From: Ruegeria pomeroyi DSS-3
GTDB taxonomy: Bacteria; Pseudomonadota; Alphaproteobacteria; Rhodobacterales; Rhodobacteraceae
Assembly (NCBI RefSeq): GCF_000011965.2
Contig: NC_006569.1
Span: 427,612-491,611, forward strand
Length of the DNA stretch: 64,000 nt
Direction: 5' to 3'
Every line of letters begins with the position of its first letter. Positions within the stretch are counted from its first letter, which is position 1. Positions 27,153 to 35,506 of this stretch are shown here, one piece after another. Both the position numbers and the translations under genes were made by a program. The notes under the pieces were generated by a model. It searched no databases and had not been told where the DNA came from. It was given only the letters and a program-made list of their open reading frames with translations.

Positions 27153-27188
27153 TATATTTCAAGCATAAACCTTTAAGCTTGAAATATA
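27153..27188. promoter_or_regulatory. Perfect inverted repeat between divergent anthranilate and kynurenine genes
   Basis: TATATTTCAAGC at 27153-27164 and its exact reverse complement GCTTGAAATATA at 27177-27188, separated by 12 bp. The second arm also sits in a TTTAAGCTTGAAA near-palindrome. It occupies the centre of the 133-bp divergent intergenic region, so one dimer or two dimers could control both directions. The operon's MarR protein is the natural candidate binder. Confidence 0.6.
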
Positions 27189-27231
27189 TCGGGGTGGCGA
27201 TTACCCTGCCGACAAGACAGGAGGATCTGCG

Positions 27232-28008
27232 ATGATCGACTGGGACGATGCATTCGACAATTCCAGCTATGTGCCGGGGTCGGGCGGGCTGGCCGCCGCC
27301 TGGGGCGCGGCAGCGGCGGCGTGGCGCAAAAACCGGGGCGGGACGCTTGACATCGCCTATGGCCGTGGCGCGCGAAACCGGCTTGATCTGTTCTGCCCCG
27401 AGGGCGCGGCGAAGGGCCTCGTGGTGTTCGTGCATGGCGGCTATTGGCAGAAGCTCGACAAGAGCTTCTGGTCGCATTTTGCCGCCGGGCCGCTCAGCCG
27501 GGGCTGGGCGCTGGCGGTGCCTTCTTACACTCTGGCGCCCGAGGCGCGGTTGGGCCAGATGGCCGAGGAGATCCGCGCAGCGATCGAGGAGGCGGCGCGC
27601 CATGTGGCGGGGCCGGTGCGGCTGGCGGGCCATTCCGCCGGTGGCCATCTGGTGGCGCGCATGGCCTGTGCCGACGGGCCGCTGCCCGACCGGCTGGACC
27701 GGGTGATCAGCATCAGCGGTATCCACGATCTGCGCCCGCTGCTGGGCACCCGGATGAACGAGGTGCTGCACCTGGACGCGGCAGAGGCCGAGGCCGAAAG
27801 CCCGGCCTTGCTGTCCCGGCGCGCGGGCCTGTCGGTAACCTGCTGGGTCGGTGCCAACGAGCGGCCCGAACTGGTGCGCCAGACGCGCCTTCTCTCCGAG
27901 GCCTGGAACGTGCCGAACGTGTTCGATCCGGGCCATGACCATTTCTCCGTTGTTGCCGAACTGGGCAGGCCCGGTTCGGCCCTGCTGACCGAGCTTCTCA
28001 AGGATTGA
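27232..28008 (+). CDS. Kynurenine formamidase, alpha/beta-hydrolase type
   Basis: 258 residues. Carries the HGGYWQ motif characteristic of the AFMID-type arylformamidase, nucleophile Ser in [11 protein letters not shown] and a C-terminal His in GHDHFS. Hydrolyses N-formylkynurenine to kynurenine and formate. AGGAGG lies before the ATG. Followed after 4 nt by tryptophan 2,3-dioxygenase, which makes its substrate, so the assignment is strong. It is not the metal-dependent KynB cyclase family. Confidence 0.87.
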   Translation: MIDWDDAFDNSSYVPGSGGLAAAWGAAAAAWRKNRGGTLDIAYGRGARNRLDLFCPEGAAKGLVVFVHGGYWQKLDKSFWSHFAAGPLSRGWALAVPSYTLAPEARLGQMAEEIRAAIEEAARHVAGPVRLAGHSAGGHLVARMACADGPLPDRLDRVISISGIHDLRPLLGTRMNEVLHLDAAEAEAESPALLSRRAGLSVTCWVGANERPELVRQTRLLSEAWNVPNVFDPGHDHFSVVAELGRPGSALLTELLKD

Positions 28009-28012
28009 TCTG

Positions 28013-28849
28013 ATGTCCCAGGCCTATGACCCCAGCCAGGAAGGCGCCAAGATGTCCTATGCCAAGGACATGAGCTATGGCGACTATCTGCATATGGATG
28101 CGCTGCTGGCGACCCATCATCCGCAATCGGATGCCCATGACGAGATGCTGTTCATCATCCAGCACCAGACCAGCGAATTGTGGATGCGGCTGGTGTTGCA
28201 CGAACTCAGGGCGGCGCGCGCCCTGTTGCTGGCGGGCGGCGACTTCCGGCCCGCGTTCAAGATGCTGACGCGGGTGGCGCGGATCTTTGATCAGCTCAAT
28301 TCTGCCTGGGACGTACTGCGCACGATGACGCCCAGCGACTATACGACGTTTCGCAATGCGCTTGGCAATTCCTCGGGCTTCCAGTCGCATCAGTATCGGC
28401 TGATCGAATACATGCTTGGCAATCGCAACACCGCGATGATGAAGGTGCATGAACACCGCCCCGAGCTGCACGCGATGCTGGCGGCGGAACTGGAGCAACC
28501 CTCGCTCTATCATGTGGCGTTGCGGGCGCTGGCGGCCAAAACCGGTGCCAGTTTCGCGCCCGAGGTCTACCGCATGGACAATCCCCACAGCGCCGATGCG
28601 GCGGTGCAGGCGGCCTGGCGGCAGGTCTACGAGGACCCGGCGAAATACTGGGACCTTTACGAGCTGGGCGAGAAGCTGGTCGATCTGGAAGACTATTTCC
28701 GCCGCTGGCGGTTCAACCATGTCACCACGGTGGAACGGGTGATCGGGTTCAAACGCGGCACCGGCGGCACCAGCGGTGTGCAATACCTGCGCCGTATGCT
28801 TGAGGTCGAGCTGTTCCCCGAACTCTGGCACCTGCGCGGCGATCTTTGA
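28013..28849 (+). CDS. kynA: Tryptophan 2,3-dioxygenase
   Basis: 278 residues, normal for bacterial enzymes. Heme-pocket and substrate motifs are intact: [33 protein letters not shown] with the distal His, [14 protein letters not shown], the proximal His region [20 protein letters not shown] and [11 protein letters not shown]. Converts L-tryptophan and oxygen to N-formylkynurenine. Together with the formamidase this yields kynurenine; a kynureninase giving anthranilate is not in the window. Confidence 0.92.
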   Translation: MSQAYDPSQEGAKMSYAKDMSYGDYLHMDALLATHHPQSDAHDEMLFIIQHQTSELWMRLVLHELRAARALLLAGGDFRPAFKMLTRVARIFDQLNSAWDVLRTMTPSDYTTFRNALGNSSGFQSHQYRLIEYMLGNRNTAMMKVHEHRPELHAMLAAELEQPSLYHVALRALAAKTGASFAPEVYRMDNPHSADAAVQAAWRQVYEDPAKYWDLYELGEKLVDLEDYFRRWRFNHVTTVERVIGFKRGTGGTSGVQYLRRMLEVELFPELWHLRGDL

Positions 28850-29125
28850 TCGGTTCCGCGTGAACGGCCTCAGCCCGGACACATCCCGGCCGGAACCCAG
28901 ACCCGCCTTGCCGTGCGGCGCTTTGCGACGGGGCAAGGCAGGGGGCAAAGCACCGGCCGGTTCCGGACATGGGTCAAAAATCCTTATGAAATAAACGATA
29001 TTCATGTATGGTCGCGGCCAGCTTGGCCCGATGCACGTTGCCTGCAGCGGTGCCTATTTTGGCTCGACCATTTTGCGACGCCCGGCTGGGAGTGTGACCG
29101 GCTGGCGCGCTGAACACTCATTTAC

Positions 29126-29131
29126 AGGAGG
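29126..29131 (+). promoter_or_regulatory. Strong ribosome binding site of the acidic repeat gene
   Basis: AGGAGG five bases before ATG 29137. It fixes the start and argues that the repeat frame is really translated. Confidence 0.7.
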
Positions 29132-29136
29132 CTGTC

Positions 29137-31065
29137 ATGCCCGAACTTTTCAACTCCGACATCGAAGAAGCCCCCGAAGCCCGGCTGGAAGACACTTCCG
29201 TGATGAGCTCGATCAGCTCTGGCGACGAAGGAGACGAGGGCAACGAGGACAACGAAGGCAACGAAAACGACGAGGGCAACGAGGGCAATGAAATCTCGGC
29301 CTCGACCTATGACGACGATCACAACGAAGGCAACGAAGGAAACGAGGGCAACGAGGGCGTTGACGGCCAGGAAGACGACGAGGGCAACGAAGGCGACGAA
29401 GGCAACGAGGGCAACGAGGGCAACGAGGGGAACGAAGGCGACGAGGGGAACGAAGACGACGAGGGGGATGAGAACGACGAAAACGACGAGAACGACGAGC
29501 ATAACGAAGCCGATGAAGGCAACGAACATGACGAGGGGGACGAGAATTTCTCGATCATCTCCAACAACACCGACGGACAAATCGACCTCTCCGAAGCTGA
29601 CGAGGGCAATGAATTTGATGAGGGGGATGAGGACAGCACATACTGGGACTTCAACTTTGATGACGAGTACGACGAGGGCATAGATGCAAATATGCATGAG
29701 GCCGACGAAGGCGACGAGGGTGACGAGGGCGACGAGAACAACGAAGGCAACGAGAACAACGAAGGTGACGAAGGTAACGAAGGCGATGAGGGCAACGAGG
29801 GCGATGAAGGATTAATCAATATTGGCCTGGAAGGGGACGAAGGTAACGAGGGCAACGAGGGCGACGAGAACGACGAAGGCAACGAAGGCAACGAGAACGA
29901 CGAGAACGACGAAGGCGACGAGAATAACGAAGCCGACGAAGGTAACGAGTTCGACGAAGGCGATGAAGATGGCGAGTTCTTCGGCAGAGGCCAGGAAGCT
30001 GACGAAGGCGACGAAGGCGATGAAGACGACGAGGACGACACTTTTGGTGGCCTCCTAGAGGAAGCCGACGAAGGCAACGAAGGCGACGAGGGCGATGAGG
30101 ATGACGAAGGCGACGAGGATGACGAGGGCGACGAAGGTGACGAGGGCGACGAGAGTCAGAACGGCGACGAGGGTGACGAGGGTGACGAAGGCGACGAACT
30201 GAACGACGGCGACGAGGGCAACGAGGGCGACGAAGGCAACGAGGGTAACGAGGCCAACGAAGGCAACGAGGGCGACGAGGACAACGAAGGAAACGAGGGC
30301 AACGAAGGCAACGAGGGCAACGAAGGAAACGAAGCCAACGAAGGCAACGAGGGCGACGAAGACAACGAAGGAAACGAAGAGGACGAAGGCAACGAAGACA
30401 ACGAGGGCAACGAGGGAAATGAAGGCAGCGAGGGCAACGAAGGCGATGAGGGGGACGAAGGCAATGAAGGCAACGAAGGCAACGAAAGCAACGAAGGAAA
30501 TGAGGGCGGCCTGAACGACGAGGGCGACGAGGGCGACGAAAACGACGAGGGCAACGAAAACGACGAGGGCGACGAAAACAACGAGGGCGACGAAGGCAAC
30601 GAGGATAACGAAGGCAACGAAGAAGACGAAGGCAACGAGGACGACGAAGGCGACGAGGACAACGAAGACGACGAAGGCGACGAAGACGACGAGGGCGACG
30701 AAGACGACGAGGGCGACGAATCCCTTGAGCCCGACCACCCCTCGCGGCACGACGAGGGCGATGAAGGCGACGAGGACGACGAAGGCGACGAGGATGCCGA
30801 TGCTCTGCTCGATGATGAGGGGGACGAAGGCGATGAGGGGGACGAGAATGACGACGGCAACGAAGGCGACGAAGACGACAACCTTGCCGATTCCGGCAAC
30901 GAAGACGACGAAGGCGACGAGCTGAACGAGCCCGACAACGGCGACGAAGGCGACGAGCATGACGAAGGCAACGAACATGACGAAGGCGACGAAGACGACG
31001 AGGGAGACGAAGGCGACGAAGGCGACGAGGGGGATGAAGACGACGAAGGCGACGAGAGCGTGTGA
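29137..31065 (+). CDS. Extremely acidic tripeptide-repeat protein
   Basis: 642 residues. After a 29-residue leader-like N-terminus (MPELFNSDIEEAPEARLED...SSG) almost the whole protein is [D/N]-E-[G/N/D] triplets. I see no lysine or cysteine, and very few basic residues. Short non-repeat islands interrupt it: FSIISNNTDGQIDLSEA, STYWDFNFDDEY, LINIGLEG, GEFFGRGQEA, DTFGGLLEEA, LEPDHPSRH, ADALLD, DNLADSG. No classical signal peptide or membrane segment. No family is recognised. Such a polyanion could bind calcium or other cations, be a secreted or surface polyelectrolyte, or a solvation/ice-interacting protein; none is shown. AGGAGG before the ATG supports expression. Confidence 0.75.
   Translation: MPELFNSDIEEAPEARLEDTSVMSSISSGDEGDEGNEDNEGNENDEGNEGNEISASTYDDDHNEGNEGNEGNEGVDGQEDDEGNEGDEGNEGNEGNEGNEGDEGNEDDEGDENDENDENDEHNEADEGNEHDEGDENFSIISNNTDGQIDLSEADEGNEFDEGDEDSTYWDFNFDDEYDEGIDANMHEADEGDEGDEGDENNEGNENNEGDEGNEGDEGNEGDEGLINIGLEGDEGNEGNEGDENDEGNEGNENDENDEGDENNEADEGNEFDEGDEDGEFFGRGQEADEGDEGDEDDEDDTFGGLLEEADEGNEGDEGDEDDEGDEDDEGDEGDEGDESQNGDEGDEGDEGDELNDGDEGNEGDEGNEGNEANEGNEGDEDNEGNEGNEGNEGNEGNEANEGNEGDEDNEGNEEDEGNEDNEGNEGNEGSEGNEGDEGDEGNEGNEGNESNEGNEGGLNDEGDEGDENDEGNENDEGDENNEGDEGNEDNEGNEEDEGNEDDEGDEDNEDDEGDEDDEGDEDDEGDESLEPDHPSRHDEGDEGDEDDEGDEDADALLDDEGDEGDEGDENDDGNEGDEDDNLADSGNEDDEGDELNEPDNGDEGDEHDEGNEHDEGDEDDEGDEGDEGDEGDEDDEGDESV
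29224..31056 (+). repeat. 9-nt tandem coding repeat (GAC/AAC-GAR-GGC type)
   Basis: About 1.8 kb of degenerate 9-bp units encoding D/N-E-G/N/D. Synonymous choices (GAA/GAG, GGC/GGT/GGG) and GAC/AAC vary from unit to unit, so the tract is diverged rather than a recent perfect expansion. A larger unit, EADEGNEFDEGDED, appears twice (near 29596 and 29929). Confidence 0.9.
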
Positions 31066-31444
31066 TCCCAACTGATGCGACTGTCGGGCGGATGCGATCG
31101 TTTTGATCCGGGCCTGCTCGCCTGAGCTTTGGATCAGACCGCAGCGGGGGCGCAGTTGGCATATGATCCGGTCGCGGGGTGACTCTCTGGGCCGCCCAAA
31201 TCAGGAGTAGACCGGATGATTGCAGTGCGCCACCGCGTGTATCGGCGCGGTGCCCTCTAGGCGCACAGCCGAAGAAAATTCGGCGAATTTTCTTCTCGCC
31301 GGTCGCGGTGCGACCGGCGTCTCGCCTGTCCGCGACACAAACCCCCTGGAAATTTGGTCGCTCTCGTCATGGACGGGGCGGGGCGGCTGGTCTAACGTCC
31401 CCCTCGGACCCAATGGCCCGGACCAACAGCCACGAGGTAAGTTC
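31066..31444. other. Gene-free interval between acidic repeat gene and molybdenum hydroxylase operon
   Basis: 379 bp without a gene I can support. It holds a perfect AT-rich hairpin at 31271-31295 and, at its end, GAGGTAAG before the first hydroxylase ATG. A frame open upstream of that ATG lacks coding character and is not adopted. Confidence 0.6.
31271..31295. terminator. AT-rich perfect dyad
   Basis: GAAGAAAATTC / GAATTTTCTTC, 11-bp arms with a GGC loop. It looks like an intergenic dyad able to work in either direction; a second one with similar TCG-CGA centre is at 58256-58276. Confidence 0.5.
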
Positions 31445-32326
31445 ATGCAATATCACAGCCCCGACAGCTTTGCCCAAGCCGCAAGGCTGGCCGCCGAAGC
31501 CGAGGGCATCACCCGGTTTCTCGCCGGGGGGACCGATGTTCTGGTGCAGTTGCGCGCCGATATCGTCACCCCCGACACGCTGATCGACATCAAGAAGATC
31601 CCCGGCACCCATGACATCACCCGCAACGGGGATGGCAGCTGGACCCTGGGAGTGGCTGTCCCCGGCGCCGAGCTGGGCGAGCATGCGGGGCTGGTCGCCG
31701 ACTGGCCCGGCGTGGTCGAGGCGATGAACCTGGTGGGCTCCACCCAGGTGCAGGGTCGTGCGACGCTGACCGGCAATCTCTGCAACGGCTCGCCGGCCGC
31801 CGATTCCGTGCCCGCCATGGTTGCCGCCTCCATGACCGCGACCGTGACCGGGCCCGATGGCGAACGTGTCGTCGCGGTCGAGGATATTCCGACCGGACCG
31901 GGCCGCACCTCTCTGGCCAAGGGTGAACTGGTTTCGGCGCTGCACATTCCGGCACGCGGCGCGAATGCGGGCGATGCCTATCTGCGCTTCATCCCGCGCA
32001 GCGAGATGGATATCGCGGTGGTGGGCTGTGCGGTGAACCTGCGTCTGGACGGAGATACCATCACCGAAGCACGCGTGTCGCTTGGCGCCGTGGCGCCGAC
32101 CGTTCTGCTGGTCCAGGACGCCGCTGCCGCGATCATCGGCTCCACGCTGGATGATGCCGCGCTCGACCGTCTGGCCGCCGCCGCCTCGGCCGCCTGCAAG
32201 CCGATCGACGACAAGCGCGGCACCATCGCGTTCCGCACCGAGGTTGCCGGCGTGCTGGCCAAGCGTGTCGCGCGCATCGCCTATGCCCGGGCCAAGGGTG
32301 AAATCATCAGGGGGCACCACGGATGA
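31445..32326 (+). CDS. Molybdenum hydroxylase FAD-binding (medium) subunit
   Basis: 293 residues of the CoxM/XdhB-type FAD subunit: FLAGGTDVLVQLR, ATLTGNLCNGSPAADSVPAM (TxGGN-like and CxGS motifs) and a C-terminal CO_deh_flav domain (SLGAVAPTVLLVQDAAAAI). Transfers electrons from the iron-sulfur subunit to an acceptor. ATG 31445 was chosen for its SD and the standard MQYHSPDSFAQA start. First gene of a tightly packed M-S-L operon (4-nt overlap with the next gene). Confidence 0.88.
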   Translation: MQYHSPDSFAQAARLAAEAEGITRFLAGGTDVLVQLRADIVTPDTLIDIKKIPGTHDITRNGDGSWTLGVAVPGAELGEHAGLVADWPGVVEAMNLVGSTQVQGRATLTGNLCNGSPAADSVPAMVAASMTATVTGPDGERVVAVEDIPTGPGRTSLAKGELVSALHIPARGANAGDAYLRFIPRSEMDIAVVGCAVNLRLDGDTITEARVSLGAVAPTVLLVQDAAAAIIGSTLDDAALDRLAAAASAACKPIDDKRGTIAFRTEVAGVLAKRVARIAYARAKGEIIRGHHG

Positions 32327-32802
32327 GCAAGATCCACGTATCCACCACCGTCAACGGCGATGCGGTCGAATATCTCTGCGACCCGCGCGAAACCCTGCTG
32401 GACTGCCTGCGCGACAAGCTGAGCCTGACCGGCGCCAAGGAAGGCTGCGGCACCGGCGATTGCGGTGCCTGCTCGGTGACGCTCGACGGGCGGCTGGTCT
32501 GTTCCTGCCTGGTGCTGGGGGTCGAGGCCGAAGGCAAGGAAATCGGCACGGTCGAGGGCATCGCCGAGGGCGATGTGCTGCACCCGCTGCAGCAGAAGTT
32601 CATCGATTATGCCGCGCTGCAATGCGGTATCTGCACGCCCGGCATCCTGGTGGCGGCCAAGGCGCTGCTGGAACAGAACCCGGACCCGACCGAAGAAGAG
32701 GTGCGGTTCTGGCTGGCCGGCAACCTGTGCCGCTGCACCGGCTATGACAAGATCATCCGCGCCGTGATGGACACGGCCCGCGACATGAGGGAGGCGGTAT
32801 AA
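32323..32802 (+). CDS. Molybdenum hydroxylase 2Fe-2S (small) subunit
   Basis: 159 residues with both cluster motifs: [20 protein letters not shown] plus C-x-C further on (LVCSCLV) for the plant-type ferredoxin cluster, and QCGICTPG with [10 protein letters not shown] for the second cluster. Carries electrons from the Mo site to FAD. Overlaps both flanking genes (ATGA upstream, a shared base downstream). Confidence 0.92.
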   Translation: MSKIHVSTTVNGDAVEYLCDPRETLLDCLRDKLSLTGAKEGCGTGDCGACSVTLDGRLVCSCLVLGVEAEGKEIGTVEGIAEGDVLHPLQQKFIDYAALQCGICTPGILVAAKALLEQNPDPTEEEVRFWLAGNLCRCTGYDKIIRAVMDTARDMREAV

Positions 32803-35063
32803 TGGCGCTCGACGATCGCAAATCCGACGGTTTCACCTTTGTCGGCACCCGCCCGAACCGGCCCGACGGGCTGGACAAGGTCACCGGCCGCGCCCGGTTC
32901 GGTGCCGATGCCCATGCCCCCGGCATGCTGCATGGCGCCATCCTGCGCAGCCCGCACGCCCATGCCCGCATCTTGCGCATTGACACCTCCAAGGCCGAGG
33001 CACTGAAGGATGTGAAGGCAGTGGTCACCCGCGCCGATTTCTCGGACAAGGTGGAATTTGCGCCGGGGCTGGAGGGTGATTTCTGGAACATCCTTGAAAA
33101 CGTCATGGCCGGCGACAAGGCGCTTTATGACGGGCATGCGGTGGCCGCTGTTGCCGCCACCTCGGCGCTGGCGGCGCGTGATGCGCTCAAGCTGATCGAG
33201 GTGGACTACGAGGTCCTGCCGCATGTGACCGATGTGGACAAGGCGATGCTGATGGATGCGCCGGTGATCCGTCAGGGGGCCGCGGACTATTCCGTGCCCG
33301 AGGGGATGCATCCCAACGTGGTGCGCAAACACGAAAGCGGCCATGGCGATGTCGAGGCGGGCTTTGCCGAAGCCGACCTGGTGATCGAGGATCATTTCAC
33401 CACCGAGGCGACCCACCAGGGTTATATCGAACCGCATGCCTGCCTGGCCACGCTGGGTGCGGACGGCAAGGGAGAGCTGTGGTGTTGCACCCAGGGACAC
33501 TGGATCGTGCAGAAAACCTGTGCCGCGCTTCTGGGGATCGAAACCGCCAACCTGCGGGTGACCGCCTCGGAGATCGGTGGCGGCTTTGGCGGCAAGACCA
33601 CCGTGTTCATCGAGCCGGTGGCGCTGGCGCTGTCGCGCAAGGCCAACAAACCGGTAAAACTGGTGATGAGCCGGTCCGAGGTGTTCCGCGCCACCGGGCC
33701 GACCGCCTCGGCCTCGATGGATATCAGGATCGGCATGAAGAAGGACGGCACGCTGACCGCCGCCCAGGGCACGTTCCGCCTGCAGGGCGGCGCCTTTCCC
33801 GGCGGCCCGGCGGATTTCACCGCCATGTGCGCCTTTGCCCCCTATAACCTGCCGCATGTGCGCCAGGTGGGCTATGACGTGATGACCAACCGGCCCAAAC
33901 AGGCCGCCTATCGCGCGCCCGGATCGCCCATGGCGGCCTTTGCGGTGGAATCGGTGATCGACGAGCTGTGCAATCAGCTGGGGCTCGACCCGATCGAGGT
34001 GCGGCTCAAGAATGCCTCGCGCGAGGGGACCAAGGCGAGCTATGGGCCCAGGTTCCAGCGGGTCGGCCTGGTCGAAACGCTGGAAGCGGCCAAGGCCCAT
34101 CCCCATTACACCGCGCCGCTGAAACCGGGGCAGGGGCGGGGAATTTCCTGCGGGTTCTGGTTCAACCATGGTGGCGAAACCTCGGTCTCGCTGGCGCTGA
34201 GCGAGGATGGCTCGGCCCAGGTCATGGTGGGCACGCCCGATATCGGCGGCAGCCGCGCCTCGATGGCGCTGATGGCGGCCGAGGTGCTGGGCATCCCGTA
34301 CGAGAACATCCGGGTGACCATCGCCGACACCGCCACGCTGGGTTACAACGACGTGAGCCACGGCAGCCGGGTGACCTATGCCAGCGGGCTGGCCACCATC
34401 AAGGCGGCGCGCCACGCGGTCGAGAAACTGTGCGAGCGGGCGGCCAAGAAATGGGGCATCCCGGTGGATGCGGTGAAATGGGAAAACGGCTGCGCGGTGC
34501 CTTCGGGCCCGAATGCGGGCGAATTCGACCCGCTGCCGCTGGCCGATATCACCGCCGATATGGGGCGCACGGGCGGGCCGATCTCGGGCCATTTCGAGGC
34601 GACACCCGAAGGCGCGGGCGTCAGCTTTGCCACCCATATCGTGGATGCCGAGGTGGACCCCGAGACGGGCAAGACCAAGGTCGTGCGCTATACGGTGGTG
34701 CAGGACGCCGGCAAGGCGATCCATCCGACCTATGTCGAAGGGCAGTTCCAGGGCGGCGCGGCGCAAGGCATCGGCTGGGCGCTGAACGAGGAATACATCT
34801 ATGGCGCCGACGGGCGGCTGCAGAACAGCGTCTTCCTCGATTACCGCATCCCGGTGGCCAGCGACCTGCCGATGATCGACACGGTGATCGTCGAGGTGCC
34901 CAATCCCGGCCACCCGTTCGGGGTGCGCGGGGTGGGTGAAACGTCGATCTGCCCGCCGCTGGCGGCCATCGCCAACGCGGTCTCGGCCGCCGCCGGCGCG
35001 CGGATGCGGCAATTGCCGATGTCGCCGCCGCGTATCCTGGCGGCGCTCAAGGCGGATGGTTGA
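32802..35063 (+). CDS. Molybdenum hydroxylase large subunit (xanthine dehydrogenase family)
   Basis: 753 residues, molybdopterin-cytosine-dinucleotide type. Landmarks: DKVTGRARFGADAH, EIGGGFGGKTTVFIEP, the active-site region QAAYRAPGSPMAAFAVES, and the C-terminal GVRGVGETSICPPLAAIANAV with the conserved GVGE glutamate. The active-site loop reads AYRAPGSP rather than the AYxCSFR of form I CO dehydrogenase or AYRGAGR of form II, so it is not a true CO dehydrogenase. Substrate unknown; an N-heterocycle, aldehyde or aromatic CoA ester is possible. Confidence 0.87.
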   Translation: MALDDRKSDGFTFVGTRPNRPDGLDKVTGRARFGADAHAPGMLHGAILRSPHAHARILRIDTSKAEALKDVKAVVTRADFSDKVEFAPGLEGDFWNILENVMAGDKALYDGHAVAAVAATSALAARDALKLIEVDYEVLPHVTDVDKAMLMDAPVIRQGAADYSVPEGMHPNVVRKHESGHGDVEAGFAEADLVIEDHFTTEATHQGYIEPHACLATLGADGKGELWCCTQGHWIVQKTCAALLGIETANLRVTASEIGGGFGGKTTVFIEPVALALSRKANKPVKLVMSRSEVFRATGPTASASMDIRIGMKKDGTLTAAQGTFRLQGGAFPGGPADFTAMCAFAPYNLPHVRQVGYDVMTNRPKQAAYRAPGSPMAAFAVESVIDELCNQLGLDPIEVRLKNASREGTKASYGPRFQRVGLVETLEAAKAHPHYTAPLKPGQGRGISCGFWFNHGGETSVSLALSEDGSAQVMVGTPDIGGSRASMALMAAEVLGIPYENIRVTIADTATLGYNDVSHGSRVTYASGLATIKAARHAVEKLCERAAKKWGIPVDAVKWENGCAVPSGPNAGEFDPLPLADITADMGRTGGPISGHFEATPEGAGVSFATHIVDAEVDPETGKTKVVRYTVVQDAGKAIHPTYVEGQFQGGAAQGIGWALNEEYIYGADGRLQNSVFLDYRIPVASDLPMIDTVIVEVPNPGHPFGVRGVGETSICPPLAAIANAVSAAAGARMRQLPMSPPRILAALKADG

Positions 35064-35301
35064 GGTCCATCTCTGGTCCGGCCTCCGGTCGCTGGCCGGG
35101 GGCTGCGAGGTGGTCTCGGTCGAGGCCCGCGATACCGGCGAGATGCTGCGCGCCCTGGTGCGCGCACATCCCGAATTGCAGGCGCCCATCGACGCGGGTG
35201 TCTCGGTTGCCATCGACGGGCGGGTGATCGCCTCGGGCCTGACCGAACCGATCCCCGAGGGGGCCGAGGTCTATCTGATGCAGCGCCTGCGCGGCGGGTA
35301 G
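35056..35301 (+). CDS. MoaD/ThiS-like ubiquitin-fold protein fused to the hydroxylase operon
   Basis: 81 residues from ATG 35056, overlapping the large subunit by 8 bp. Beta-grasp pattern: VEVHLWSGLRSLAGG, ARDTGEMLRALVRAHPELQAPI, VSVAIDGRVI and the C-terminal LMQRLRGG. The terminal Gly-Gly is what MoaD/ThiS proteins need for thiocarboxylation. A dedicated sulfur carrier for molybdopterin synthesis or for sulfuration of this enzyme's cofactor is likely by context. Confidence 0.75.
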   Translation: MVEVHLWSGLRSLAGGCEVVSVEARDTGEMLRALVRAHPELQAPIDAGVSVAIDGRVIASGLTEPIPEGAEVYLMQRLRGG

Positions 35302-35506
35302 GCTCCCGCCCCCCTCGGTGCCCCTTGCGGGGCGCCTGCGGGCGTTGGGCCGGGCGCCGCTGCGCGGCGGATTTCTTGCGAGGCTCTGCCTCGCGCTCCG
35401 GAGTATTTCGAACCAGAAAGAAGCTGAATCGTGCCTGCGCTTTCCTCTTGCTGAAAATATCCGGGGGGGTCACTGCAGGTGACGGGGGCAGCGTCCCCTC
35501 CACCTG

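Noticed and set aside
19074..28849. Benzoyl-CoA epoxidase (box) pathway instead of anthranilate
   Set aside because: No boxABC genes; the fused monooxygenase/old-yellow-enzyme protein is specific to the 2-aminobenzoyl-CoA route (or the related salicylyl-CoA type).
29224..31056. CRISPR array or satellite
   Set aside because: The repeats are 9 nt long, contiguous and in frame, without unique spacers.
29122..31162. Long open frames opposite and out of frame to the acidic repeat gene, reading as hydrophobic (VALVAF), Ser/Pro-rich and Arg/Leu/Pro-rich repeats
   Set aside because: The 9-nt repeat contains no stop in any frame, so all frames stay open. They lack ribosome binding sites, and only the D/N-E-G frame has a good start.
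32802..35063. Call as aerobic carbon-monoxide dehydrogenase (CoxMSL)
   Set aside because: The active-site loop reads AYRAPGSP, not AYxCSFR or AYRGAGR, and no coxDEF-type maturation genes are present.
32742..35213. An uninterrupted 823-residue minus-strand frame across the molybdenum hydroxylase large subunit
   Set aside because: It is the antisense of a well-recognised gene, with His/Arg/Gln-rich composition typical of complementary frames in GC-rich DNA.
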